DNA from: Clostridia bacterium
GTDB lineage: Bacteria; Bacillota; Clostridia; Oscillospirales; Butyricicoccaceae
Assembly: GCA_029099685.1 (NCBI GenBank)
Contig: JAQXOO010000022.1
Coordinates: 1 to 64,000, forward strand
Reading direction: 5' to 3'
DNA length: 64,000 nucleotides
Shown here: piece by piece, positions 1 through 7,348 of the stretch
Layout: every line of letters starts with the position of its first letter
Numbering within the stretch: position 1 is the stretch's first letter
Translations under genes and position numbers: made by a program
Notes under the pieces: model-generated
What the model was told of the DNA's origin: nothing
Databases searched by the model: none
The model's input: the letters and a program-made list of their open reading frames with translations, nothing else

Positions 1-462
1 CATCGGCTCCTGAAAGATCATGGAGATAAAATTGCCGCGCAGATGCTGCATAACAACATCCGGCGCCTTGGTGACGTCGTAGGCCTTATCGCCGAGATTC
101 AGGCGGATCTCGCCTTTGACAACCTGCCCCTGCGGGCGCTGGAGAAGCTGCATGATCGAAAGGCTCGTCACCGATTTACCGCAGCCGGATTCCCCCACCA
201 CGCCGACCGTCTTGCCGACAGGGACGTTGAAAGAAATGCCGTCTACGGAATGTACCGTACCGACGTCGGTAAAAAAGTAGGTATGCAGATTCTCAACCTC
301 CAGCACGTTGCCGGGGTCCTGCATTGTGGTCAGGTACTCGCTTTCGGGAACATTCTTGCGTTTATGCTGTTTTTCCAAAGCGTTGGTGATCCTGCGGTTT
401 TCTTTCGTAATGCGGCGGGATTCCTTCGCGGACAGATAGCCGTCGTTTTGCTTCTTAGCCAT
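1..462 (-). CDS. Oligopeptide/dipeptide ABC transporter ATP-binding protein, N-terminal part
   Basis: The reverse strand reads a protein starting MAKKQNDGYLSAKES and running off the left edge, so only about 154 residues are visible. After a charged N-terminal extension of about 50 residues it shows the ATPase start LEVENLHTYF and a Walker A motif GESGCGKSVT, then MIFQEPM at the Q-loop, which is typical of the OppD/DppD family. It would power peptide uptake with the two permeases upstream in the same operon. The ATG is preceded by AGAAAGGAGG, and it begins 17 bases after the upstream permease stop. The basic extension before the ABC domain is longer than usual. Whether it is OppD or DppD cannot be told from this fragment. 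Confidence 0.9.
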   Translation of the reverse strand, partial: MAKKQNDGYLSAKESRRITKENRRITNALEKQHKRKNVPESEYLTTMQDPGNVLEVENLHTYFFTDVGTVHSVDGISFNVPVGKTVGVVGESGCGKSVTSLSIMQLLQRPQGQVVKGEIRLNLGDKAYDVTKAPDVVMQHLRGNFISMIFQEPM

Positions 463-479
463 TCAAAGCCCCTCCTTTC

Positions 480-2078
480 TTAGCGCTTCATCTTCGGGTC
501 AAACGCGTCGCGCAGACCGTCGCCGACGAGGTTGAAGGCAAGAACCGTCAGCAGCAGCAGCACACCGGCGGGGATCCAGATGAACCAGTAGGTCGTCAGC
601 ACGTGGGTGTTATTGACATCGTTGATGATGTTGCCCCAGGAAGCGAAGGGGAACTTCACGCCCAGACCCAGGAAGGACAGAGTCGCCTCGGTCAGGATGG
701 TGGAGCCCAGGCTCATGGTGCAGGTAACGATCAGCTGGGGAATGACGTTGGGGATCAGGTGGCGGAAGATCCGGCGGGAAACGCTGATGCCGCAGGCCTC
801 GGTGGCGGTCATGAACTCCTGCTCGCGGAGGGACAGGATCTGGCCGCGGACCAGACGGGCGATGCCAGCCCAGCCTAAAAAGCCCAGGATCAGCATCAGA
901 TAAAGCATACGGATGGTGGGGTCCACACGCATGGCGTCCATGGTAGAACCCAAAATGATCAGAATGGGCGTGGAGGGGATACAGTAGAACACGTCCACGA
1001 TGCGCATGATGAGGTTATCCACCCAGCCGCCGAAGTAGCCGGAGATACCGCCCATGATGACGCCCAGGAAGGCCGAAATGGCCACCACGATGAAGCCGAT
1101 GACCAGAGACACGCGGCCGCCGTACATCAGGCGGGTCAGCATATCCATGCCGTTTTTATCGGTGCCCAGCCAGTGCTTTTTGGAGGGGGAGGAATAGGTG
1201 TCGAACACATAGGTCTCGGTCTCCTGACGGACGGACCACACCTTTGCGGCGGGGTCATAGGAGATGACGTATTCGTGCTCGCCCTCTTCGGAGGTGTAGA
1301 TAAACTCGCTGGTGCCGGACTCCACGGCCTCCACGACCTTTTCCTTGAAGTCGCGGGTCAGGAAAACGTCGGGCATGACGGACTGCACCACATACTGGCT
1401 GATGAAGCCCACCTCGCTGCCGCCTTCGGACATGACGCCGTCGGAATCCAGGTGATAGGTCTTGCCGTCCGCCTGGAAGGAGGACTCATCATTGGTATAA
1501 GCCTTCAGCGCGTTGAAGCGGAAGTCAAAGGACACAGCAGCGCCCTCGGTGCTCATGCTGACGATGTCCTTAAAGGCGATGCCGATGACGGTGTCGCCCA
1601 GGGAGACGCTGTAAAAGTTCCGGCCTTCCTCCGTCACGGTGTAGGTGGCGTCACGGTACTGGAAGCTGGAGGCATTCTGGCTCACAGCCAGAATGACCTT
1701 TGCCTGGACCGCGCCGCCGAAATCCTGACCGTCGGCCGCGGCAAAGCGGAACTCCTCGTTGCGGCTGACGCCGGCGTACTCCTTCAGCTGGTATTCCGTG
1801 GTGAAGAACTTTTCATCCTGGGCATAGGGGCTGATGATGCCGCCGATGAAGGAGAACACGAACATAAAGATCAAAACGACCATGCCGAACACGGCCACGC
1901 CGTTGCGGAAAAAGCGCTTTGCGACCATGGCGCCGGGGGACAGGACCTTGACGCGGCGGTCGTCGTTCAGGGAGTACTGGGGCTCGTTCTGGCTGGGGCC
2001 GGCGGTGTCCGCGTTGGCGGCCGGGCTGGCGGCGTCCAGAGCGTTCTTATCTTTCAGATCGTCCATATTATCACGCAT
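480..2078 (-). CDS. OppC/DppC-type peptide ABC transporter permease with large extracytoplasmic insertion
   Basis: 532-residue inner-membrane permease of a peptide importer. The first membrane helix lies at about residues 60-83. The family signature HWLGTDKNGMDMLTRLMYGG starts near residue 302, and the usual five further helices follow, with an EAA-type loop (EACGISVSRRIFRH) that contacts the ATPase. In ordinary OppC proteins (about 300 residues) the GTD motif follows the first helix closely. Here about 210 residues lie between them, rich in short beta-like stretches, presumably outside the membrane. The start has AGAAAGGAGAG eight bases upstream. It lies between an OppB-like permease and an OppD-like ATPase. 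Family assignment is firm; the insert has no function I can name. Confidence 0.92.
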   Translation of the reverse strand: MRDNMDDLKDKNALDAASPAANADTAGPSQNEPQYSLNDDRRVKVLSPGAMVAKRFFRNGVAVFGMVVLIFMFVFSFIGGIISPYAQDEKFFTTEYQLKEYAGVSRNEEFRFAAADGQDFGGAVQAKVILAVSQNASSFQYRDATYTVTEEGRNFYSVSLGDTVIGIAFKDIVSMSTEGAAVSFDFRFNALKAYTNDESSFQADGKTYHLDSDGVMSEGGSEVGFISQYVVQSVMPDVFLTRDFKEKVVEAVESGTSEFIYTSEEGEHEYVISYDPAAKVWSVRQETETYVFDTYSSPSKKHWLGTDKNGMDMLTRLMYGGRVSLVIGFIVVAISAFLGVIMGGISGYFGGWVDNLIMRIVDVFYCIPSTPILIILGSTMDAMRVDPTIRMLYLMLILGFLGWAGIARLVRGQILSLREQEFMTATEACGISVSRRIFRHLIPNVIPQLIVTCTMSLGSTILTEATLSFLGLGVKFPFASWGNIINDVNNTHVLTTYWFIWIPAGVLLLLTVLAFNLVGDGLRDAFDPKMKR

Positions 2079-2096
2079 AATTCGTACTCTCCTTTC

Positions 2097-3083
2097 TTAA
2101 GCGATGCGTACCCGCGGGTCGACCACGGCGTACAGAAGGTCAGAGAGCAGGTTGCCGGCCAGCGTCAGCACCGACAGGAAGATGAGGTAGAACATGGAGA
2201 AGGGAATGTCGCCGCCCACCATGGAATGATAGGAGGCGTAGCCGATGCCCGGGATGCCGAACAGCGTCTCGGTGATCAGCGCGCCGGAAAACAGGCCGGG
2301 CAAAGAGCCGCCCACCAGGGTGACGATGGGGATCAGTGTGTTGCGGAAGGCATGGTGGTAGATGACCTTGCGCTCGCTGAGACCCTTGGCCCGGGCGGTG
2401 CGGATATAGTCGGCGTTGAGCACTTCCAGCATATTGGTACGGGTATAGCGCATCAGACCGCCGATGCTCAAAACGGTCAGCGTCAGCACGGGCATGACCA
2501 GGTGCTCGGCCATATCCCAGAACTGGCCCCACTGGCTCAGCTGTTCAAAGTTGCGGCCGGTGAGGCCGTACAGGTCGAACCAGCCCAGCTTTACGGAGAA
2601 TACCAGCTTCAGCAGGGAGGCGAAAAAGAAGGTGGGCAGCGAGATGCCGGCCAGAGCCACCACGCTGATGGTGTAGTCGGTGCGGGAATACTGCCTGGTA
2701 GCGGCGATGATGCCCAGGGGGATCGCGATGATCAGCTCCAGGACAAAGGAGATGGCGCCCATCACAAAGGAGATGCCGATGGTTTTCTGGAACTTTTCCA
2801 GAACAGGCATGGTCCACACCCAGCTGTCACCGAAGTTCAGGGTGACGGCGTTTTTCAGCCAGCCGAAATAGCCGGCCACAATGCCCTTGTCCAGGCCGTA
2901 GGCGCCCTCCAGCTGGGCCATCCATTCCTCAAAGCTCTTGGAGCCGGGCTGGGTGGACAGCTGACGGGCCATATTTTCAATGTAAGAGGTAGGCAGGCAG
3001 CGGAGCAGTCCGTAGATGATCAAACCAACCAAAAACAGGATCAAAATAGATTGCAGAACGCGTTTTAGAATGTATTTTGGCAC
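2097..3083 (-). CDS. OppB/DppB-type peptide ABC transporter permease
   Basis: 328-residue membrane permease with the normal length and layout of the OppB/DppB family: an N-terminal helix beginning MPKYILKRVLQSILILF, a periplasmic loop, then a five-helix core with the EAA loop RTARAKGLSERKVIYHHAF and the C-terminal VDPRVRIA. It pairs with the OppC-like protein encoded 18 bases downstream to form the peptide channel. It is separated from the binding-protein gene upstream by about 215 bases holding two strong hairpins, so its expression is probably lower than that of the binding protein. Nothing in the protein itself looks unusual. Confidence 0.93.
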   Translation of the reverse strand: MPKYILKRVLQSILILFLVGLIIYGLLRCLPTSYIENMARQLSTQPGSKSFEEWMAQLEGAYGLDKGIVAGYFGWLKNAVTLNFGDSWVWTMPVLEKFQKTIGISFVMGAISFVLELIIAIPLGIIAATRQYSRTDYTISVVALAGISLPTFFFASLLKLVFSVKLGWFDLYGLTGRNFEQLSQWGQFWDMAEHLVMPVLTLTVLSIGGLMRYTRTNMLEVLNADYIRTARAKGLSERKVIYHHAFRNTLIPIVTLVGGSLPGLFSGALITETLFGIPGIGYASYHSMVGGDIPFSMFYLIFLSVLTLAGNLLSDLLYAVVDPRVRIA

Positions 3084-3161
3084 GATTTACCCTCCGTTTC
3101 TATAGTATTTAAGTGATATGCACGGGAAGATGTCCCGGCGTAAACCGCCGAAAAAGCCCCC

Positions 3162-3220
3162 ACTGCATATCAAGCAGCGGTTCCCTTCGCAACCGGTGAA
3201 ACCGTTACTTGATATGCAGT
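3162..3220. repeat. Long inverted repeat between binding protein and permease genes
   Basis: ACTGCATATCAAG (3162-3174) is the exact reverse complement of CTTGATATGCAGT (3208-3220). The 33 bases between them can extend the stem through CGGTT/AACCG. In the operon transcript (minus strand) it forms a long hairpin after the binding-protein stop. There is no U tract, so a role in RNA stability or partial attenuation is more likely than full termination. This is inference. Confidence 0.75.
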
Positions 3221-3227
3221 ATGGAAC

Positions 3228-3261
3228 GCTCATCCTGCGGCCCGAAGGCCGCAGGATGAGC
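3228..3261 (-). terminator. Perfect 15-bp hairpin with UUCG loop, intra-operon
   Basis: GCTCATCCTGCGGCC pairs perfectly with GGCCGCAGGATGAGC. On the minus strand the loop is TTCG closed by C-G, the very stable cUUCGg tetraloop. It lies 38 bases after the binding-protein stop codon and before the permease gene. No T run follows on the minus strand, so it is probably a 3'-end stabiliser or processing hairpin that lets the binding protein be made in excess over the permeases. Confidence 0.7.
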
Positions 3262-3298
3262 AAAAAGGTTCAATGGAACGGAGTAGGAAAGCCGAAGC

Positions 3299-5638
3299 TT
3301 ACCGCATCTCCAGATTCTGGATCTCAGCCATCCAGCCGTAGAAGGTGGTGATGTCGGGAGTGACAGTGTCCATATTCACACGCTGCGTGGCGAAGATGAT
3401 GGCGTTCTGACGCTGATAGGTGGGGATCTCAACAGCCCAATCCAGAACGATGTCCAGGCACTCCTTGTACATGGGCTTGCGGTAAGCCTGGTCGGTGGAG
3501 GCGCGGGCTTCCATGATCAGCTGGTCCAGCTCATCATCGGCAATGCGGTAGTGGTTGGAGCCGGTGGCGCCGGGCAGGCCCACTCTGTTGGAGCTGTGAT
3601 AGATCTGGAACATATCGGGATCGACGGTGGCGCCCCAGGCGGCGGCCCACATATCGACCTGCTGGGCATCCAGACCGGTCCACAGGTCAGAGGAGTTGGC
3701 CAGGTCGGTGACGATCAGGTTCATGCCGATGGACTTCAGAGCCTCGGAAGCCATGGTGACGGTCATGAACACGGGGTGTTCACCGGCGCCGTCGCCGGGG
3801 ATCTGCAGCTCATATTCCAGAGCGGCGCCGGCGGGAGCGGCGGTCAGCTTGCCGTCGGCGACGGTGTAGCCGGCAGCCTCAAAGAAGCCCAGAGCGGCCT
3901 TCAGAGCGGCGTCATACTTTTCCTCGGCGGACATGCCGGAGGTGTAGATGGGCTGGCCGTTGACGTCCTTGGAGAAGGCGACCTCATAGCCGTCGTCGGT
4001 GGACTGGGGAGCAGCCCAGGAGGTGTTGGAGATGGGGTAGTTGATGACGGAGGCGCGCTCGCCGTAGTAGGAGTCCACAGACACGTCACGGTAGACGGAG
4101 AAGACGGTGGCAAAGGCCTTGCGCAGATTCTTGGAGGCCTCGGAGCCGCTCTCATCGCCCACGCGGACGTTGTCGGCGGAGATGCCGATGTAGCCGTAGC
4201 CCAGGTTGTCAACGGTGTTGACGGTGACCTTGTCGCCGTTCAGAGTGCCGCCGTTGGCCTCTTCGATGGCAGCCACAGCGTCCTTATCGAAGGAGGGATC
4301 GGTGATATCAATGGTGCCGGTGATAACGCCGTTCAGCTTATCAGCTTCCTGAGTCTCCAGGAAGTTGACGTACTTGGTCTTGGGGCAGCCCAGATAGTAG
4401 TTCTCGTTGGCCTCGAAGTTGACGACGCCGTTGTCGAACTTGATGAACTTGTAGGGGCCGGCGCCCATGGGCTTGGTGGTGACGGAGCGGACATGGCTCA
4501 GGTCGCCCTTGGTAAAGCCGAAGCTGTTGTTGTCATAGTCATACAAGGACTCTTCGCCGTAGTAGTGCATGGGGGCCACGGTGACGCCCAGCTGATAGAT
4601 GGAGGTGGCGTCGACCTTGGTCAGAGTCACGCGCAGGGAGTTGTCGCCGGTCTTCTGGATGCCGGCGATGTTGGCGGCGGAGTCACCGGTCTGGACGCCG
4701 GCGGTGAACTGGTCCACAGCGTCGCCCAGCTCTTCAGCGATGAAGGAAGAGATGGAGGTGCCGGCGGTCTCGTAGTTGATGCCGTTGTCGGACAGGTCAT
4801 AGCCGTAGGTATCCACCAGGACCTGGAACCAGTCGGCGGGGGTGGACTCGGCGGTGAAGCCGGCGTCGCCATAGCCCCACAGGGAGGCGGCGGAAGCAAC
4901 GTCGGTGGCGCCGTAAGCGGCGCAGTAGTCAACGATCTCCTGGACGAACTTTTCGCCGGCGGCGTCAAAAGCGGCCCAGAAGGTGTTGTACTGATCCTCG
5001 GTGAAGTAGTCGGTGGCGGTGTAGCCGGCACGCTCGGTGGCCAGGATCAGGTTCATGCGGGATTCCATACCGGAACGGTACTCCTCCAGACCCAGGATGG
5101 GCTGGGCATACAGGGTGGAAGAACCGTCATAGGTGGGATCGCACAGAACGTACATGGAGAAGATGACGTCATCCACATCCAGCACGTGGCCGTCAGAGAA
5201 CTTCACGTCGTCACGCAGGACGAAGTCGTAGTACACGGTGCCGTCGGCATTCTCGGTGATCTCCAGATCAGCGATGCCGTAATAGGTGTAGTCGGTGCCG
5301 TTGTAGTTCTTGGTCTCGCCCTCGATGCCCTTCAGAATGATGGCGCCGGTGCGGTCAGAGGTCAGCAGGCCGACCTGGGTCATGGCCTGGACGTCCTGGT
5401 CATAGGCCGTGGCAGCAAAGAAGGGAGAGAACTTGCTGCTGAAGGGAGCGTAGCCAACCACCAGGGGGGTGTCATTGGCAGGCTGTTCAGGCTGCTGGTT
5501 GTTTTGCTCGTTGTTCTGCTCGGTGTTCTGTCCGGCATTGGGATCGGTGTTGGCATTGTTGTCGCCGCAGCCGGCCAACATACCGATGCACATAGCCATC
5601 GCCAGAAGCAGAGCAAGAATTTTGGTGCTTCTTTTCAT
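3299..5638 (-). CDS. Peptide ABC transporter substrate-binding lipoprotein (OppA/DppA type, SBP_bac_5)
   Basis: 779-residue lipoprotein that captures peptides outside the cell. The signal peptide MKRSTKILALLLAMAMC ends in lipobox LAGC with the acylated cysteine at residue 24, followed by an N/Q/E-rich linker to about residue 55. The SBP_bac_5 fold begins at LVVGYAPFSSKFSP, with YDFVLRDDVKFSDG near residue 137. The start chosen is the ATG 11 bases after AAAGGAGG; an upstream in-frame ATG at 5698 has no site. Family members are usually 520-620 residues. The excess here includes an acidic, probably helical block at about residues 188-320, before the conserved TGDNSLRVTL segment. It is first gene of the opp-like operon. 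Confidence 0.92.
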   Translation of the reverse strand: MKRSTKILALLLAMAMCIGMLAGCGDNNANTDPNAGQNTEQNNEQNNQQPEQPANDTPLVVGYAPFSSKFSPFFAATAYDQDVQAMTQVGLLTSDRTGAIILKGIEGETKNYNGTDYTYYGIADLEITENADGTVYYDFVLRDDVKFSDGHVLDVDDVIFSMYVLCDPTYDGSSTLYAQPILGLEEYRSGMESRMNLILATERAGYTATDYFTEDQYNTFWAAFDAAGEKFVQEIVDYCAAYGATDVASAASLWGYGDAGFTAESTPADWFQVLVDTYGYDLSDNGINYETAGTSISSFIAEELGDAVDQFTAGVQTGDSAANIAGIQKTGDNSLRVTLTKVDATSIYQLGVTVAPMHYYGEESLYDYDNNSFGFTKGDLSHVRSVTTKPMGAGPYKFIKFDNGVVNFEANENYYLGCPKTKYVNFLETQEADKLNGVITGTIDITDPSFDKDAVAAIEEANGGTLNGDKVTVNTVDNLGYGYIGISADNVRVGDESGSEASKNLRKAFATVFSVYRDVSVDSYYGERASVINYPISNTSWAAPQSTDDGYEVAFSKDVNGQPIYTSGMSAEEKYDAALKAALGFFEAAGYTVADGKLTAAPAGAALEYELQIPGDGAGEHPVFMTVTMASEALKSIGMNLIVTDLANSSDLWTGLDAQQVDMWAAAWGATVDPDMFQIYHSSNRVGLPGATGSNHYRIADDELDQLIMEARASTDQAYRKPMYKECLDIVLDWAVEIPTYQRQNAIIFATQRVNMDTVTPDITTFYGWMAEIQNLEMR

Positions 5639-5717
5639 GAGATAGAATCCTCCTTTAAAATTTTGAACTATATCAATGGCCCGGTGATCCGTGGCCATAG
5701 TTCACAGGTTTGTTGGG

Positions 5718-5759
5718 GCGGCCTGCTCCGCAGGCCGCAAAAGGGGCGCGCCCCTTTTG
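5718..5759 (-). terminator. Two abutting hairpins after the small membrane protein gene
   Basis: GCGGCCTGC/GCAGGCCGC (5718-5738) directly adjoins a perfect 22-base palindrome (5738-5759) built on AAAAGGGGC/GCCCCTTTT. On the minus strand the palindrome comes first and ends in CCCCTTTTG, a plausible weak terminator of the gene ending at 5772. It lies upstream of the opp-like operon, so it would also insulate that operon. Confidence 0.6.
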
Positions 5760-5771
5760 GAAAATATTGGT

Positions 5772-6338
5772 TTACTCCTGAGGCTTGGGTCCTTCGCTCT
5801 TGACCCAGCAGGAATTTTCGGTGAGCCGCCGCCAGAGCAGCGCCCCGGCCAGGACCAGGCCCTGGCACAGCAGAAAAACGGCCATGCCCGCCGCCAGCTC
5901 TCCGGCGCCGTGCAGGCAGACATAGACCACCTCTCCCACGATGGCCGCGCCCGAGGCAATGGCGGCCAGGGTGGTGCGGACGGGAAACTGGTCCATGGTG
6001 GCCTGGTAAATATAGGCCCGCAGGGGCGAACCGGCCCAGGCCAGCCGCGCCAGGCCCCACAGCAGGGAGACGCTGGCCATCAGCGAGATGATATAAGGAA
6101 TGAGAATATAAAAGCAGTTCAGGGTCCCGGGGGCATAGATGCAGCCGCAGACCACGCCGGCGGCGGACATCACAAGTCCCAGCGCCGCCAGACGCAGGTA
6201 CAGCATCCAGCGCTGGCGCGGAGTGCCCTCAAAGGTGTAAAGGGCGCCCTCGTAAACGAACTCTCCGCTGAGGGTCTGGTGAAAATCATTGAGGTAAGCC
6301 CTGCGGCCCCCGGGCCGCTTTTCAGTTTGATTCGACAT
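5772..6338 (-). CDS. Hypothetical four-helix membrane protein
   Basis: I do not recognise the family. The protein is about 188 residues from MSNQTEKRPGG. It has a hydrophilic N-terminus with a short globular stretch (NDFHQTLSGEFVYEGALYTF), then four hydrophobic segments (RLAALGLVMSAAGVVCGCIY, an ILIPYIISLMASVSLLW helix, TLAAIASGAAIVGEVVYVCL and GMAVFLLCQGLVLAGALLW) and a short cytoplasmic tail. A longer in-frame start exists at 6389, but the predicted transcription start at about 6397 would make that form almost leaderless. The start at 6338 has GGAG 11 bases upstream. It stands alone between the tRNA and the opp-like operon. No function is claimed. Confidence 0.65.
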   Translation of the reverse strand: MSNQTEKRPGGRRAYLNDFHQTLSGEFVYEGALYTFEGTPRQRWMLYLRLAALGLVMSAAGVVCGCIYAPGTLNCFYILIPYIISLMASVSLLWGLARLAWAGSPLRAYIYQATMDQFPVRTTLAAIASGAAIVGEVVYVCLHGAGELAAGMAVFLLCQGLVLAGALLWRRLTENSCWVKSEGPKPQE

Positions 6339-6403
6339 GGGTGATCCGGCTCCGTTTTGGGTGATGGCCTGTTTATGCATAATATGCATAACAACTCCAT
6401 TAC

Positions 6404-6432
6404 ATTATAGATGAAATTCCAATATATTGCAA
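6404..6432 (-). promoter_or_regulatory. Sigma-A-type promoter for the small membrane protein
   Basis: On the minus strand TTGCAA (6427-6432) and TATAAT (6404-6409) are separated by 17 bases. Transcription should begin near 6397. Confidence 0.65.
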
Positions 6433-6786
6433 GTAAAAATCAAGCGGAGAGAGAAATTTCTGATAGATGAAAAGTCCGCCAATTTTCGATAATACGGAAA
6501 TGATTGCAACATTTACAAAAATGAGGACCGTTTTTTGCACAAAACAACGAAGGATGTATATTATTCATAAAATGAATTAAAACTTTAAAGGGATAAAGCA
6601 GAAAAATACAGCCCCACAAAGAAAAAGCACCCGCGGAAACGGATGCCATAAAGCGCGGGTCTGCCAACGAAAAACAGCCGCCCCCGGGGAAACGGCTGCT
6701 GCATGGTTTGCTCCAAAAGCATCCGTCCGGCTCCGCTCGCGGACGCCGGAAAAAGTCAGGCGGAGAGCGGCGGGTGAAAGGCGGAA
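6433..6786. other. Intergenic region without a recognisable gene
   Basis: The left part (to about 6600) is AT-rich and the right part GC-rich. I see only a small hairpin (CAGCCG 6675-6680 with CGGCTG 6693-6698). A short open frame on the minus strand (6440-6667) has no credible ribosome binding site and low-complexity content, so I do not call it. Confidence 0.5.
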
Positions 6787-6824
6787 AAAGAAAAATCCCG
6801 AACGCCGGCGCATTCGGGATTTTT
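6787..6824 (-). terminator. Rho-independent terminator of tRNA-Pro
   Basis: AAAAATCCCGAA (6791-6802) pairs with TTCGGGATTTTT (6813-6824). On the minus strand the stem starts at the CCA end of the tRNA and finishes in TTTTTCTTTTT. Confidence 0.9.
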
Positions 6825-6899
6825 GGTCCGAGTGACGGGATTTGAACCCACGGCCTCTTGGTCCCGAACCAAGCGCGCTACCAGCTGCGCTACACCCGG
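6824..6899 (-). tRNA. tRNA-Pro (anticodon CGG), CCA encoded
   Basis: The minus strand folds as a full cloverleaf. The acceptor CCGGGTG pairs with CACTCGG, and the D stem is GCGC/GCGC. The anticodon stem CTTGG/CCAAG encloses loop TTCGGGA, giving anticodon CGG for CCG codons. The T arm is GTGGG-TTCAAAT-CCCGT, the discriminator is A, and an encoded CCA follows. A terminator follows immediately and a perfect-consensus promoter lies 17 bases upstream. Confidence 0.96.
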
Positions 6900-6915
6900 A
6901 TCTAAATGCTATACT

Positions 6916-6944
6916 ATTATAACGGCCCATGCCCCCTTTGTCAA
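6916..6944 (-). promoter_or_regulatory. Perfect-consensus promoter for tRNA-Pro
   Basis: The minus strand has TTGACA (6939-6944), a 17-base spacer and TATAAT (6916-6921), as expected for a strong stable-RNA promoter. Confidence 0.92.
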
Positions 6945-6972
6945 GGGGCATGGGGAAGACCGCGGAAAAATG

Positions 6973-7001
6973 TTGACAAACGCCCCGGCCGATACTATAA
7001 T
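6973..7001 (+). promoter_or_regulatory. Perfect-consensus promoter for the valS T-box transcript
   Basis: TTGACA (6973-6978), a 17-base spacer and TATAAT (6996-7001). It is divergent from the tRNA promoter, with only 28 bases between the two -35 boxes. Confidence 0.92.
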
Positions 7002-7009
7002 GATGCCAA

Positions 7010-7260
7010 ATGGCAATGATGGGCAGGAGTATCCTGCTGCGGATGCAAAGAGAGGGCGCGGCCGGTGTAAGCGCCCGTGAAGCCGCAGGAGAAGGTCGTC
7101 CCGGAGCCGCGGGGCCGAAAGGCAGTAAGTCCCGCCGTCTTCCGCGTTAAGGAGCAGGCCGTGACAGCGGCCGGAGCGCGCCCCAAAAGGGCGAATATGG
7201 GTGGTACCGCGGGGAGCGTTCCCCGTCCCGTAGCGAATGTGTTTTCGCTGCGGTTTTTTT
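7010..7260 (+). promoter_or_regulatory. T-box riboswitch controlling valS
   Basis: About 250 bases of structured leader carry the T-box core GGGTGGTACCGCG (7199-7211). A terminator hairpin follows, CCGTAGCGAA (7228-7237) with TTCGCTGCGG (7244-7253), and then seven T residues. Uncharged tRNA-Val would stabilise the alternative antiterminator built on the T-box core and allow read-through. A GTC at 7095-7097, on the 3' side of the large stem I (in GAAGGTCGTC), is the best candidate specifier codon and fits valine. The stem I assignment is by eye. Confidence 0.93.
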
Positions 7261-7348
7261 ATGTTTTGAGGCCGGTTTCCGCCCCGAAAATACCGAAACG
7301 CTTGTTAAAATGAGAAAGCTATTAAATATAATAGGAGGAGATACCCCT

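Noticed and set aside
5461..5560. Tandem repeats (N/Q-coding) as a repeat locus
   Set aside because: This is the low-complexity lipoprotein linker behind the lipobox, normal for the family.
3551..5803. 750-residue plus-strand frame opposite the peptide-binding protein
   Set aside because: Low-complexity Gly/Val/His composition typical of a shadow frame; the minus-strand lipoprotein is certain.
6440..6667. 75-residue minus-strand frame in the tRNA-upstream gap
   Set aside because: No ribosome binding site, no domain, and it spans a composition change.
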